A stretch of DNA of 64,000 bases, from the NCBI GenBank assembly GCA_947493005.1, contig CANLOY010000005.1:248001-312000 (forward strand), in the 5' to 3' direction. The first letter of the stretch is position 1. Each line of letters starts with the position of its first letter. The notes below the pieces were generated by a model, which was given only the letters and a program-made list of their open reading frames with translations, made no database searches and was not told the origin of the DNA. The stretch comes from an uncultured Roseivirga sp. GTDB lineage: Bacteria; Bacteroidota; Bacteroidia; Cytophagales; Cyclobacteriaceae. Both the position numbers and the translations under genes were made by a program. Positions 9,593 to 18,746 of this stretch are shown piece by piece.

Positions 9593-9615
9593 TACTCTAC
9601 TGAATTAGTAGAGTA
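9593..9615. repeat. 9-bp inverted repeat between murI and nuoH
   Basis: TACTCTACT and AGTAGAGTA form a perfect 9-bp stem with a 5-base loop in the 130-bp gap after murI and before nuoH. There is no T-run on either side, so it is not a classical terminator. It could be an operator or an mRNA hairpin. Confidence 0.45.
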
Positions 9616-9664
9616 GTTTAAATGCATTGAAAATCAAATAAGTTCAAAATTATTTTAGAGGTTG

Positions 9665-10468
9665 TTATTCCCAGAGTTTATGCTTTTGAAGCGGGACTTT
9701 TGTGCCAAAAAACAATTCAGTGGCGGCTTCAAAGGAGGGGGTTATGTCAGAGACTAGAAACTCATTTTCTCGTTCTCTGTTTTCTGAAAGTAAACTGTGA
9801 CTATCGAGTAGGTTTTTTAATGCCAATGCCACAATTTCTGAAGAGTCTATTACTTCAGCATTACCATTATAGAATTTTTCTACCTGATGCTTTATCAACG
9901 GATAGTGTGTGCAGCCAAGTATTAGGGCTTGTATACCGGATAACTCTTTGTGTTTTAAATATTCTTCAATAATGGCCTCGGAGATTTCGTTTTTATGAAA
10001 TCCCTCTTCAATCATAGGAACTAATAAAGGAGTTGCCAGCGCACCAACCTGAATACCTGGAGACTTTGCTTTCAGCTGATAATCATAAACTCCTGAGCCT
10101 ACTGTTTGTTTTGTGCCAATAAGTCCGACTCTTTTCTTGTCAAACCTTTCTGTAACAAAATCAATAATAGGATCGATGACATTTAATACATGAGCTCTGC
10201 TACCCACGTAGGCTTTTATTAATTCGTAAGCTGCTGCTGAGGCTGAATTACAGGCAATAAGAATGACCTTACATCCTTTCTCTAGTAGGATATCGCATAT
10301 TTTTATAGAGTAGGCTTGTATAGTAGCAGCAGACTTGTCACCATAAGGAAGATGTGCAGAGTCTCCAAAGTAGATAAACTGCTCATTTGGGAGTAGTTTG
10401 CTTACAGCATGTGCTACAGTAAGTCCTCCCATTCCACTATCAAAAATGCCAATTGGCTGTTTGTTCAT
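9665..10468 (-). CDS. murI: Glutamate racemase
   Basis: This 267-residue cytoplasmic enzyme interconverts L- and D-glutamate to supply D-Glu for peptidoglycan. The N-terminus has IGIFDSGMGGLTV. The two catalytic cysteines are in LIACNSASAA and ILGCTHYPLI, and FGDSAHLPYGDKS lies between. Length is normal. The gene sits between tRNA-Lys and nuoH on the same strand, with 130 bases before nuoH. TACCTTCG at 10474-10481 could be a degenerate -7 element very close to the start. Confidence 0.95.
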   Translation of the reverse strand: MNKQPIGIFDSGMGGLTVAHAVSKLLPNEQFIYFGDSAHLPYGDKSAATIQAYSIKICDILLEKGCKVILIACNSASAAAYELIKAYVGSRAHVLNVIDPIIDFVTERFDKKRVGLIGTKQTVGSGVYDYQLKAKSPGIQVGALATPLLVPMIEEGFHKNEISEAIIEEYLKHKELSGIQALILGCTHYPLIKHQVEKFYNGNAEVIDSSEIVALALKNLLDSHSLLSENRERENEFLVSDITPSFEAATELFFGTKVPLQKHKLWE

Positions 10469-10621
10469 TGTTGCGAAGGTATTCTAAACGAATCAAATAC
10501 CTAACGCACAGCTTTCCAAATATTGAAGGTAAGTTTTCTCGACTTATCGTTAAAGTGTTGTTACTTATCAGGGTTATGAGAGGGTGTTGAGTTTGAACTG
10601 AAATTTTACCCGCCAGAAAAC

Positions 10622-10652
10622 AAAAAAGACTTCTCAACGAGAAGTCTTTTTT
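10622..10652 (-). terminator. Terminator after tRNA-Lys
   Basis: A perfect 14-bp stem (AAAAAAGACTTCTC with its complement) and a 3-base loop lie just 3' of the tRNA gene. The stem ends in TTTTTT on either strand. On the minus strand it follows the tRNA 3' end by only a few bases, as expected for an intrinsic terminator. Confidence 0.85.
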
Positions 10653-10656
10653 GAAG

Positions 10657-10729
10657 TGATCTGGCTGGGGCTCGAACCCAGGACCCTCTCCTTAAAAGGG
10701 AGATGCTCTACCAACTGAGCTACCAGATC
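10657..10729 (-). tRNA. tRNA-Lys (UUU)
   Basis: This is a 73-base cloverleaf read on the minus strand. The acceptor stem GATCTGG pairs with CCAGATC and the discriminator is A. The D-arm starts TAGCTCAGTTGGTAGAGC. The anticodon stem TCTCC/GGAGA encloses the loop CTTTTAA, giving anticodon UUU. The T-arm contains GGTTCGAGCC. CCA is not encoded. A good promoter lies upstream and an intrinsic terminator downstream, so it is a single-gene unit. Confidence 0.97.
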
Positions 10730-10776
10730 AACCTGTTTTTTGCCCTCATTCGGAGTGTTTTCCTCATTTGGGATTG

Positions 10777-10807
10777 CAAATGTAAGAGGTTCAAAATTAA
10801 ATGCAAA
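10777..10807 (-). promoter_or_regulatory. Bacteroidota-type promoter for tRNA-Lys
   Basis: On the minus strand TTTG (10807-10804), a 19-base spacer and TACATTTG (10784-10777) match the phylum consensus TTTG-N19..21-TAnnTTTG exactly. It lies about 48 bases before the tRNA 5' end, which fits a short 5' leader. The rest of 10730-11029 (300 bases) shows no gene. Confidence 0.75.
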
Positions 10808-11029
10808 TACTGATTCGTAATTTATTTCATAATTTTTTTTCGAGGACTACAAAGCGTAAATGAAGTAATAATTTTACACGGTTTATAAAGCTTCTATTGC
10901 TAGGTGTTTTGCCAGAATGATTGACAAATGCTGTTAAATGTTGTGAAAGGTATGGGTGATGAAAATGAGGTAATTATATTCGTGCTTCTAAAAGTTTATC
11001 TAATAGGCTTTAACTCGTAAAACGAATAG

Positions 11030-11785
11030 ATGGGGAGTTTAAGTAACATGCAAACAAGAGTTTCTGTATTTGCTTTATTTTTTATTTTAAGTGTATTCAC
11101 CTCTTTTCAAAGTGCATATAGCCAGGACTTGGAAAGTGAACTGGAAAAAGGAGATTCGCTTTTTAAGGAGAGAAAGTTTACACAATCACTTGAGGTTTAC
11201 GAATCGATTTATGAAAACACGGGTCTTGCTACACCTGCTATGCTACTTAAAATGGCCTATAGCCAGGAGGCCATGGGTAATCTAAGTAATGCACTCATTT
11301 ATTTGCACGACTATTACAAGATGTCTTCCGACAAAAAGGTGTTGGAAAAAATGAATGAGTTGGCGCAGGTGAATGGTTTACAAGGTTACGAGACTAATGA
11401 CTTTCAACAGTTTGTAAAAGTGGTTAATGATTATAAGGTATTAATAACAACAGTTTTACTGGCCTTTGCCTTACTAATCCTTTCAATGATTTTTAGAAAA
11501 ATAAAAAAGCATCAAGAGAAGTCTCCTGGTTTGGCAGCGGGTTTAGTATTGGTACTTGCCCTAATAGTTTTCTTTGTGAATTTTGCGGGGCCTAAGGACA
11601 TGGCTATAATTACTGGAGATGATTCTTATGTAATGTCTGGCCCGTCTGCTGCTGCTGAACTGGTTGAAGTAATAGGACAGGGGCATAAGGTTGAAGTTGT
11701 CAGTAAAAATGACATCTGGTACCAGATTAAGTGGAGGGGAGAAACAGCTTACATAAGAGAGAATAATTTAAAGGAGTTATTGTAA
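11030..11785 (+). CDS. TPR and SH3-like domain membrane protein
   Basis: The protein has 251 residues. It has an N-terminal signal peptide ending near SAYSQ, TPR-like helices over residues about 32-110 (FKERKFTQSLEVYESIYENT...), and two membrane helices (about 138-155 and 168-187). A C-terminal bacterial SH3-like domain (about 190-251) has the pattern SYVMSGPSAAAELVEVIGQGHKVEVV...WYQIKWRGETAYI. This resembles BatE-like TPR/SH3 proteins of Bacteroidota. The start could also be the ATG at 11048, which gives a cleaner signal peptide. It is the only plus-strand gene inside the split nuo locus, in the place where nuoEFG would be expected. Its function is not known. Confidence 0.8.
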   Translation: MGSLSNMQTRVSVFALFFILSVFTSFQSAYSQDLESELEKGDSLFKERKFTQSLEVYESIYENTGLATPAMLLKMAYSQEAMGNLSNALIYLHDYYKMSSDKKVLEKMNELAQVNGLQGYETNDFQQFVKVVNDYKVLITTVLLAFALLILSMIFRKIKKHQEKSPGLAAGLVLVLALIVFFVNFAGPKDMAIITGDDSYVMSGPSAAAELVEVIGQGHKVEVVSKNDIWYQIKWRGETAYIRENNLKELL

Positions 11786-11809
11786 GTACTCTAGAAAGTT
11801 AGGTTATAA

Positions 11810-13027
11810 TTACCTATCCACTTCACCCAAAACAATGTCGATAGAGCCTAGTATAGCTACCAGATCTGCTATCAAGCCTCCTCTACTAAGCTCTCCTAAA
11901 ATTGAAAGGTTTACAAAGCTGGCTCCACGTGCTTTACACCTGAAAGGAATGTCTGATCGGCCATCGGCCCTAAAGAAAAATCCTGTTTCACCTTTAGGGT
12001 TTTCCGCTCTAACATAAAAATCCTGTGCTTTAGGTCTTATCTTTTTAGGTACCGTTGCCCTTGGGTCAAAATCTCTTGTGCGTTTATGGTCTCCGGTTAA
12101 CTTCTCAAGACATTGCTCAATGATTCTGACTGATTCATTGCATTCTTTCAATCTTACCGAAGTACGATCCCAGCAGTCTCCAAGTGTGCCAGCTTCTCCT
12201 TTACCAACAGGGATATCAAAGTCAATTTCAGGGTAAACAGAATAAGCATCAATTTTTCTCAAATCATATTTTAAGCCAGAGCCTCTTAACATTGGGCCTG
12301 TGATGCCGTAGTTAATTGCCAGATCAGCAGGAAGAATTCCAACATTGGCAGTACGATCAATAAAAATGCGATTGTTGAGGACTACTTCCTCAAACTCGAC
12401 AAGCTTAGGCTTGATGTATTGTGCGAATTCCTTGCAACGTTCTTCAAAGCCAACTGGTAAATCATAGAAAAGACCACCAACCCATATATAATTGTAGAGC
12501 ATCCTCGCACCAGATACCCACTCTAGCAACCTTAGAATATGCTCCCTATCTCGAAGCATCCATGGAAAAGGAGTTATTGCTCCAATATCCATGGCATATG
12601 TACCGAGTGCAATAAAGTGAGATGCCAGTCTGTTGAGCTCCGCTACTAACACGCGTATATATTCAACACGTTTGTCGATAGTATTTTCAATACCCAGCAT
12701 TTTTTCAACTCCCATCACAAAGGCGTGCTCAGAATTCATTGCTGCCAAGTAGTCCATTCTATCTACAAAGGGAAGTGTTTGATTGTATGGAAGCTGTTCA
12801 GCATGTTTTTCAAAACATCTGTGTAGGTAACCTAAGTGTGGTACTACATCTACAATTTCTTCACCATTGGTAATTACTTCCAAACGCAATACGCCATGAG
12901 TTGAGGGGTGTTGCGGACCGATGTTGACAATCATTTCCTCACTTTTCAAATCCTCTGTTTTGAACTTCTGAGGCTCTGATTTCTGAAGGTTCTGACTGTC
13001 GAATATGTACTGAACTTCGTTTGCCAC
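11810..13027 (-). CDS. nuoD: NADH-quinone oxidoreductase subunit D
   Basis: The 405-residue soluble subunit forms the quinone-binding pocket of complex I and is related to NiFe-hydrogenase large subunits. Motifs include [45 protein letters not shown] and the C-terminal [11 protein letters not shown]. It is not fused to NuoC, unlike in enterobacteria and many Bacteroides. It overlaps nuoC by one base and ends convergent with the TPR/SH3 gene, with 24 bases between them. No nuoE, F or G follows. Confidence 0.95.
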   Translation of the reverse strand: MANEVQYIFDSQNLQKSEPQKFKTEDLKSEEMIVNIGPQHPSTHGVLRLEVITNGEEIVDVVPHLGYLHRCFEKHAEQLPYNQTLPFVDRMDYLAAMNSEHAFVMGVEKMLGIENTIDKRVEYIRVLVAELNRLASHFIALGTYAMDIGAITPFPWMLRDREHILRLLEWVSGARMLYNYIWVGGLFYDLPVGFEERCKEFAQYIKPKLVEFEEVVLNNRIFIDRTANVGILPADLAINYGITGPMLRGSGLKYDLRKIDAYSVYPEIDFDIPVGKGEAGTLGDCWDRTSVRLKECNESVRIIEQCLEKLTGDHKRTRDFDPRATVPKKIRPKAQDFYVRAENPKGETGFFFRADGRSDIPFRCKARGASFVNLSILGELSRGGLIADLVAILGSIDIVLGEVDR

Positions 13028-13512
13028 TATTCTGCCACTTTTATGCCCCTGTAATACTCCTGATGTTCATAGTCTTTTCTCAAAGGGTGCCCTTCCCAGT
13101 CAGCAGGTAATAAGATTCTCCTTAAATCGGGGTGATTGTTAAATAGAATTCCTAACAGATCATATACTTCTCTTTCTTGCCAGTCGGCAGTTTTCCAAAC
13201 TGATTCCAGCGAATCAATAGAGGGGTTTTCTCTATTCACGATAACTTTAACCATTAAATGGTGATTATAGGGAATAGAGTAAAGGTTATAGATTACCTCC
13301 ATAGAATTACTTTCGGCCCCATTATCAAGCCCGGTTATGCACGAAAGAGAGTCAAAGTAAAGTCCTTCAGAGCTATGAAGGTATTTCATTACTTTCAACA
13401 GGTTTCCTGAATCGATCATTATGGCTTTGGGAGATGCCATCTCATCAACAGATGTGATAATGCTCTCTCCAAACTGCCCTTTTAACTTTGATATGATTTC
13501 TTCGAAAGTCAT
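13027..13512 (-). CDS. nuoC: NADH-quinone oxidoreductase subunit C
   Basis: The 161-residue peripheral-arm subunit contains the 30-kDa-subunit signature [20 protein letters not shown] followed by [17 protein letters not shown]. It packs against NuoD and NuoI in the connecting region of complex I. It overlaps nuoB by 4 bases (ATGA) and nuoD by 1 base, so translation is probably coupled. Length is usual for a separate NuoC. Confidence 0.95.
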   Translation of the reverse strand: MTFEEIISKLKGQFGESIITSVDEMASPKAIMIDSGNLLKVMKYLHSSEGLYFDSLSCITGLDNGAESNSMEVIYNLYSIPYNHHLMVKVIVNRENPSIDSLESVWKTADWQEREVYDLLGILFNNHPDLRRILLPADWEGHPLRKDYEHQEYYRGIKVAE

Positions 13513-14030
13513 GATTCTTTTTGAGCTAAAAGTCTTTCCACAGCTTTAGGTGCAACTATAGTCTCTTCCTTAATTTTTTCCTGAAGCTTTATGAGACCTC
13601 CGATTAATGCCTCTGGTCTTGGGGGGCAGCCGGGCACATAAACATCTACGGGTATTATTCTATCAACTCCTTTTACTACATGGTAGCCATGTTCCCAATA
13701 TGGCCCTCCGCAATTAGAACAGGAACCCATAGAAATAACATAGCGTGGTTCGGCCATTTGTTCATAGAGTCTTCGGACCCTGTCGGCCATTTTAAAAGTA
13801 ACCGTGCCAGCTACAATCATTACATCCGATTGTCTTGGACTGGCTCTGGGTACAATTCCTAATCTATCAAGATCGTATGGCGTTCCTTGCGTACTCATAA
13901 ATTCTATAGCACAGCACGCAGTACCAAATGCCATTGGCCACATGGAAGACAACCTGGCCCAATTAATAAGGTCCTCGAATTTGGTAATAATGATACCTCC
14001 TTGCCCTAATTTTTGATCTAATAACCCCAC
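13509..14030 (-). CDS. nuoB: NADH-quinone oxidoreductase subunit B
   Basis: The 173-residue subunit holds the terminal [4Fe-4S] cluster N2 that reduces quinone. Cluster ligands are visible as the tandem Cys39-Cys40 in GTACCAIEF, Cys104 in GSCSNCGG and Cys135 in VPGCPPRPE. The loop between the last two is two residues longer than in proteobacterial NuoB. It overlaps nuoA by one base and nuoC by four. Confidence 0.95.
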   Translation of the reverse strand: MGLLDQKLGQGGIIITKFEDLINWARLSSMWPMAFGTACCAIEFMSTQGTPYDLDRLGIVPRASPRQSDVMIVAGTVTFKMADRVRRLYEQMAEPRYVISMGSCSNCGGPYWEHGYHVVKGVDRIIPVDVYVPGCPPRPEALIGGLIKLQEKIKEETIVAPKAVERLLAQKES

Positions 14031-14497
14031 TATCTTTTAAACTTTTCGTACACGCTTGTCGGTATCTCAGATTTGTATTCGGTTGTTTTCTGTTGTGGTT
14101 TCACCCAGTCGAGATAACCTTTTCTCCATGCATATGCCAAACCCAATGCAAGTATAAAAATGAATACAAACATTTCTGCTATAGCAAACCATGCCCAAGA
14201 CCAATTTGTACCTTCAATTAGAGCTTTGTCACCAAAAATTACGGACCATGGGAACAAATAAATGATCTCTACTTCAAACAATAAAAAGATCAAGGCAACA
14301 ATGTAGAACTTAACATTGAACCTACCCCAGGCATTGCCAACAGTATCTTCTCCTGATTCGTATGTAGTGAGTTTCTCATAGTTTGGACGGTTTGGCCTCA
14401 AAAGTTTTGATGCTGTTAAGCCCACGACTGCAAAGGTAATTGCACCTAGGATGAAAATCAGTAGGGTTCCGAACTCTGATAAATTGGTCTGAATCAT
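14030..14497 (-). CDS. nuoA: NADH-quinone oxidoreductase subunit A
   Basis: The 155-residue protein has three membrane segments. Conserved features include [19 protein letters not shown] and [21 protein letters not shown], with the acidic membrane residues typical of NuoA. It is longer than the common 120-145 residues because of a hydrophilic C-terminal tail. It starts only 2 bases after the LON-domain gene, so nuoABCD probably shares that gene's promoter. Confidence 0.95.
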   Translation of the reverse strand: MIQTNLSEFGTLLIFILGAITFAVVGLTASKLLRPNRPNYEKLTTYESGEDTVGNAWGRFNVKFYIVALIFLLFEVEIIYLFPWSVIFGDKALIEGTNWSWAWFAIAEMFVFIFILALGLAYAWRKGYLDWVKPQQKTTEYKSEIPTSVYEKFKR

Positions 14498-14499
14498 TT

Positions 14500-15132
14500 T
14501 TAAAACTTCAGCGGATCATGATGCTGAAAATGGCCGTTCATTTTAATACGATCTTTTGCTCCTTCCATTTCACGAATCAGCGGTATAGCTCTTCGTAGGT
14601 GGTTGATCATATAGTTTTGTCTCTTAGACTCATGCACCATTTGCAGCATGTCATATTCCTGCTCTAAAGATAGTCCTAATTTGTGGGCTAATTCAAAGGA
14701 ATTTGACAACAGTTCTACATCTAGCTTCTCATCCATTTTTAGCAGTGATACCAGTTCCTTCCCCAAACGTTTAAGTTCAAACCATTGTTCCTGTGTGGCA
14801 TCATTAATATTGGTGATGTTTTCAACCATACCTCCGGCATACAGTTTTTCAGGAGCTTTTTCATCAAAGGATAAGATTTTGATTGTACCTACGCATTTTG
14901 TTATGATGTCCATTTCACCTGTTGGATATCTTTTTACTACTTCTAAAACCCTCATCTCAGAGCCAAAATCTTTCATGTTGTCATTGAAGACAGGTATTCC
15001 GAAAGTTTTATTCTGATCTACACATTCATTGATAAGCTGTTTGTAGCGCTCTTCAAAGATGTGAAGATTGAGCTGTTCTTCTGGAAAGGCAACTAGTTTG
15101 AGAGGAAAGAAGGGAAGGTACCGTCTACTCAT
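14500..15132 (-). CDS. LON peptidase substrate-binding-domain protein (no protease domain)
   Basis: The start was placed at the ATG at 15132 (MSRRYLPFFPLKLVAFPEEQ); an earlier in-frame ATG at 15153 is possible. The 210-residue product matches the N-terminal substrate-binding domain of Lon: FPLKLVAFPEEQLNLHIFEERYK, then a beta-rich region and a helical part. It lacks the AAA+ and Ser-Lys protease domains. Such stand-alone proteins are common in bacteria and their role is unclear. It is the first gene of a tight cluster with nuoABCD (2-base gap), which may suggest a role in complex assembly, but that is inference. Confidence 0.85.
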   Translation of the reverse strand: MSRRYLPFFPLKLVAFPEEQLNLHIFEERYKQLINECVDQNKTFGIPVFNDNMKDFGSEMRVLEVVKRYPTGEMDIITKCVGTIKILSFDEKAPEKLYAGGMVENITNINDATQEQWFELKRLGKELVSLLKMDEKLDVELLSNSFELAHKLGLSLEQEYDMLQMVHESKRQNYMINHLRRAIPLIREMEGAKDRIKMNGHFQHHDPLKF

Positions 15133-15202
15133 AATTATTGACTGTTTAATCAATAAACATTATAGCACGGCAGAGTGTTTAAAAAGACTGACCAAAAGTC
15201 AT

Positions 15203-15226
15203 AAAAAAAGCCCCAACCGGGGCTTT
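15203..15226 (-). terminator. Terminator after icd
   Basis: AAAGCCCC and GGGGCTTT form an 8-bp stem with a 4-base loop. On the minus strand it is followed by a run of seven Ts. It begins a few bases after the icd stop codon. Confidence 0.85.
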
Positions 15227-15230
15227 ATAT

Positions 15231-16457
15231 TTACATGTTCTTTACTATCTCTTCTCCAAACTCAGAGCATTTGAGCAGTGTAGCTTCCTCCATAAGTCTT
15301 TCAAAGTCATACGTTACTCTTTTAGAAGCAATAGCAGCTTCCAGACCCTTGTAGATTAAGTCTGCAGCTTCTTGCCAGCCCATGTATTCTAGCATCATAG
15401 CGCCAGATAGAATTACCGAACCAGGGTTTACCTTATCCTGTCCGGCATACTTAGGTGCTGTACCATGGGTGGCTTCAAAAATTGCGTTGCCAGTAGCATA
15501 ATTAATATTGGCACCTGGTGCAATACCAATACCACCAACAATTGCTGCTAAAGCATCAGAAACATAGTCACCATTAAGGTTTAATGTTGCAATTACTGAG
15601 TACTCGGCAGGTCTCAAAAGAATCTGCTGCAAAAAGGCATCAGCAATAACATCTTTGATAATTACTTTATGACCATCTTTTTCAATGATCTGCCATGGAC
15701 CTCCCTCGTAGTCAGTAGCTCCATAAGCATCTTTAGAAAGCTCATAGCCCCAGGCTTTGAAAGCGCCCTCTGTAAATTTCATAATGTTACCCTTATGTAC
15801 TAGTGTAACAGAATCTCTCTTTTGGGCGAAAGCATAATCAATCGCCCCTTTCACCAATCGGTGTGTTCCTTCTTCAGAAACAGGTTTGATTCCATAACCA
15901 GCCGAATTAGGGAATCTCACTTTCTTAAATCTTTCTGGGAAGTTTTCTTCAAGCAGCTTTCCAAACTTCGCACAGTCTTCAGAGCCTTTTTCAAACTCAA
16001 TACCTGCGTAGATGTCCTCGGTGTTTTCGCGGAAAATCACCATGTCACACAAGCCAGGTTGTTTTACTGGTGAAGGAGTTCCTTCAAACCATCTTACCGG
16101 CCTAACACATGCGAACAAATCTAACTCTTGACGTAGTGCTACATTTAAAGATCTGATCCCACCTCCGACAGGAGTTGTTAGTGGCCCTTTAATACCAACC
16201 AGGTATTCTCTGAATGCATCCAGGGTTTCGGCAGGCATCCATTGGCCAGTTGCATTGAAAGCCTTTTCTCCGGCTAAAACTTCTTTCCAGTTAATTGCTT
16301 TGTCTGTCCCGTATGCTTTTGATACTGCACTGTCCAATACGTTTTGAGCAGCAGGCCAGATGTCTACCCCAATACCATCACCTTCAATAAAAGGAATGGT
16401 AGGGTTGTTAGGTACGTTAAGTACTCCGTTGTTGATGGTTATTTTTTGTTCACTCAT
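15231..16457 (-). CDS. icd: Isocitrate dehydrogenase (NADP-dependent)
   Basis: Starting at the ATG at 16457 ([13 protein letters not shown]) the protein has 408 residues, the normal length for the bacterial homodimeric enzyme; the frame is open for 18 codons further upstream. It decarboxylates isocitrate to 2-oxoglutarate in the TCA cycle. Motifs include [40 protein letters not shown](T)[24 protein letters not shown] and [19 protein letters not shown]. Lys/Asn residues of the coenzyme pocket appear conserved. It is a single-gene unit with its own terminator. Confidence 0.95.
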   Translation of the reverse strand: MSEQKITINNGVLNVPNNPTIPFIEGDGIGVDIWPAAQNVLDSAVSKAYGTDKAINWKEVLAGEKAFNATGQWMPAETLDAFREYLVGIKGPLTTPVGGGIRSLNVALRQELDLFACVRPVRWFEGTPSPVKQPGLCDMVIFRENTEDIYAGIEFEKGSEDCAKFGKLLEENFPERFKKVRFPNSAGYGIKPVSEEGTHRLVKGAIDYAFAQKRDSVTLVHKGNIMKFTEGAFKAWGYELSKDAYGATDYEGGPWQIIEKDGHKVIIKDVIADAFLQQILLRPAEYSVIATLNLNGDYVSDALAAIVGGIGIAPGANINYATGNAIFEATHGTAPKYAGQDKVNPGSVILSGAMMLEYMGWQEAADLIYKGLEAAIASKRVTYDFERLMEEATLLKCSEFGEEIVKNM

Positions 16458-16553
16458 ACTTCTATGAATTAAAATGTGATGTTCTCTTTTTAAGGCTGCG
16501 CAAGGTAACAAATTCTATGCGCTAAAAAATCCCCTGAAACTAAATTGATATGA

Positions 16554-17372
16554 TCAGTAACTCTCTTTTTCGTTCGGGAAGTCCCTTGATTTTACATCTT
16601 TAATGTAATTGCCAACCGCTTCTGTGACAATAGTGCCTAAGTCTGCATATTGTCTCAAAAACCTTGGTTTAAACTCTTTAGTAATACCAAGCATATCATG
16701 CATTACTAAAACCTGTCCATCGGTATCAGGACCAGCTCCAATGCCTATGGTTGGAATGCTAACTTCTTCAGACACTCTTTTTGCTAATGCTGCAGGGATT
16801 TTTTCCAAAACTATGGCATAACAGCCGCACTCTTCTAACAGTTTAGCATCTGAGATTAATTTTTCGGCTTCCTCTTCTTCTTTAGCCCTTACCGCATACG
16901 TGCCGAACTTATAAATAGATTGAGGTGTAAGGCCTAAGTGTCCCATTACCGGAACTCCGGCACTTAACACACGGATTACAGATTCTTTGATTTCAGCTCC
17001 ACCTTCCATTTTTACAGAGTGAGCTCCAGATTCTTTCATGATTCGAATTGCAGATCGCAAGGCCTCTGAAGAATTACCTTGATAAGATCCGAAAGGAATG
17101 TCAACTACTACAAAGGCCCTGTTCACAGCTCTTATTACTGAACTGGCATGGTAAATCATCTGATCTAATGTAATAGGCAAAGTGGTTTCGTGGCCGGCCA
17201 TAACATTAGAAGCAGAGTCACCTACTAATATAATATCCACTCCAGCACCATCAATTAACTGCGCCATAGAATAGTCATAGGCTGTAAGCATAGAGATTTT
17301 CTCTCCTCGGTCTTTCATGGCCTGTAACTGATGAGTAGTTACCTTTTTAATCTCAGACTTATGAATTGACAT
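16554..17372 (-). CDS. panB: 3-methyl-2-oxobutanoate hydroxymethyltransferase
   Basis: The 272-residue cytoplasmic enzyme adds a hydroxymethyl group from methylene-THF to 2-oxoisovalerate to make ketopantoate for coenzyme A. Motifs include [60 protein letters not shown] and [21 protein letters not shown]. Metal and substrate residues in these blocks are present. It lies 96 bases before icd on the same strand with no obvious terminator between them. Confidence 0.95.
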   Translation of the reverse strand: MSIHKSEIKKVTTHQLQAMKDRGEKISMLTAYDYSMAQLIDGAGVDIILVGDSASNVMAGHETTLPITLDQMIYHASSVIRAVNRAFVVVDIPFGSYQGNSSEALRSAIRIMKESGAHSVKMEGGAEIKESVIRVLSAGVPVMGHLGLTPQSIYKFGTYAVRAKEEEEAEKLISDAKLLEECGCYAIVLEKIPAALAKRVSEEVSIPTIGIGAGPDTDGQVLVMHDMLGITKEFKPRFLRQYADLGTIVTEAVGNYIKDVKSRDFPNEKESY

Positions 17373-17589
17373 GTCTCAAAAATTTAGGGATGTAAATATA
17401 CATATTTGATGAAATCATAATGATTGTCTGGAAGACCTTAATGGGACTAATTGTTTGATGTGAATGATAATGAACGAGCTTGTACCTGATCTGAATAGCT
17501 AATGACCCCAATATTGATTTTGTTTCTTTTTTTAATCGTACGGAAGGTATACGTACAGTATCAAGTTTTAAATCAAAAACTCAGAATCA

Positions 17590-18687
17590 ATGAATTTAAA
17601 AAAGAACATCATCATAATTCTGATACTTATAGTTTCTATAAAGTTATCAGGACAAGATATGGGTGGAGCAACTTTGCTAAGTCAGAAGGCTACCATATCG
17701 CAACGCGTGGGTGTTACAGATGTAACCATAACTTATCATAGCCCTTCGGTAAAGGGGAGAAAAATTTTTGGCGGAATTGTTCCTTATGATTTCAAGGTAG
17801 ATGGGAAAGAATACCCATGGCGGGCTGGGTCAAATAAGAATACCATTATCGAATTCTCAACAGATGTTAGCATCAACGGAAAGCCTCTTAAAAAAGGTAA
17901 GTATGGTTTACATATTTATGTGGAAAAGAGGCAATGGACTTTTATTTTTTCAAAGAATGCTGATAGCTGGGGTAGTTTTCAGTACACTCCAAAGGACGAT
18001 GCATTAAGAACCACAGTAAGTGTAGATAAAGCTCCTTTTCAGGAATGGTTGAGCTATGACTTTACGTTCAGAAAAAATGAATCGGCTCAAGTGGAATTGC
18101 ATTGGGAAAATATCAAAGCATCTTTCAAGGTAACGTCTGATGTGAACAACCTGGTAATTGCTGCGCTAGAATCAAAAGAGAATAAAACCGGGGCAGATTA
18201 CTATGATCTGGCAGAAGAGAAAATGAAGAGAAAGAATTTTTCCGTTTCCGAGGTGATGGGTTTGATTGATAAATCAATTACAACACTTGAAGCGGAGGAC
18301 GAATCTCCTAGAAGAAGAGGACTGCTTTTCGCTTCTAAAATTTTTAAGGCAGATTTAATGATTGAAAAAGGGAATAAGCAAGAGGGCTTGAAATTAAGAG
18401 ATGAAATGCTGGCTAATGCATATGGGTTCGATATGTACTATTATGGGCTCAAGCCACTTTTACTTAAGGGGGATAAGAAAAGGTCTTATCAGTTGTTGAC
18501 TGATTATGTAAACAAGGAGCCTAAAAACTGGATAGCTCACTTGTCTCTAGGAGAGTATTATCTTAAGGTAAACAATCCGAAAAAGGTAGTTGAGCATTTT
18601 GAAAAGGCCTATAAGTATGCGTCTGATAACTGGAAAAATTATGCACGATACCTGTACCTTCAGAATAAAGTGATTCTTAAGAATTGA
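17590..18687 (+). CDS. DUF2911 domain protein with TPR-like C-terminus
   Basis: The 365-residue protein has a signal peptide (residues 1-21, ending LSGQ), a DUF2911 beta-rich domain over about 25-175 (ITYHSPSVKGRKIFGG, WRAGSNKNTIIEFSTDV, KPLKKGKYGLHIYVEKRQW) and helical TPR-like repeats to the C-terminus. DUF2911 proteins are common secreted proteins of Bacteroidota with no assigned function. It is monocistronic, with a 36-nt palindromic terminator after it shared with the convergent mscS-type gene. The 217 bases upstream show no clear gene. Confidence 0.85.
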   Translation: MNLKKNIIIILILIVSIKLSGQDMGGATLLSQKATISQRVGVTDVTITYHSPSVKGRKIFGGIVPYDFKVDGKEYPWRAGSNKNTIIEFSTDVSINGKPLKKGKYGLHIYVEKRQWTFIFSKNADSWGSFQYTPKDDALRTTVSVDKAPFQEWLSYDFTFRKNESAQVELHWENIKASFKVTSDVNNLVIAALESKENKTGADYYDLAEEKMKRKNFSVSEVMGLIDKSITTLEAEDESPRRRGLLFASKIFKADLMIEKGNKQEGLKLRDEMLANAYGFDMYYYGLKPLLLKGDKKRSYQLLTDYVNKEPKNWIAHLSLGEYYLKVNNPKKVVEHFEKAYKYASDNWKNYARYLYLQNKVILKN

Positions 18688-18696
18688 TGATACTAA

Positions 18697-18732
18697 ATAA
18701 AAGAGGGTGTTCCTAGGAACACCCTCTTTTAT
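18697..18732. terminator. Bidirectional terminator, 36-nt perfect palindrome
   Basis: The sequence from ATAAAAGAGGGTGTTCC to its exact complement is a perfect 36-nt palindrome centred on CTAG, with T-rich arms on both sides. It lies between the convergent DUF2911 and MscS genes and can stop transcription from either. Confidence 0.9.
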
Positions 18733-18746
18733 AGATTTAAAGAATT

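Noticed and set aside
16458-16511. Extended icd start 18 codons upstream
   Set aside because: The added residues do not match isocitrate dehydrogenases; the ATG at 16457 gives the usual N-terminus.
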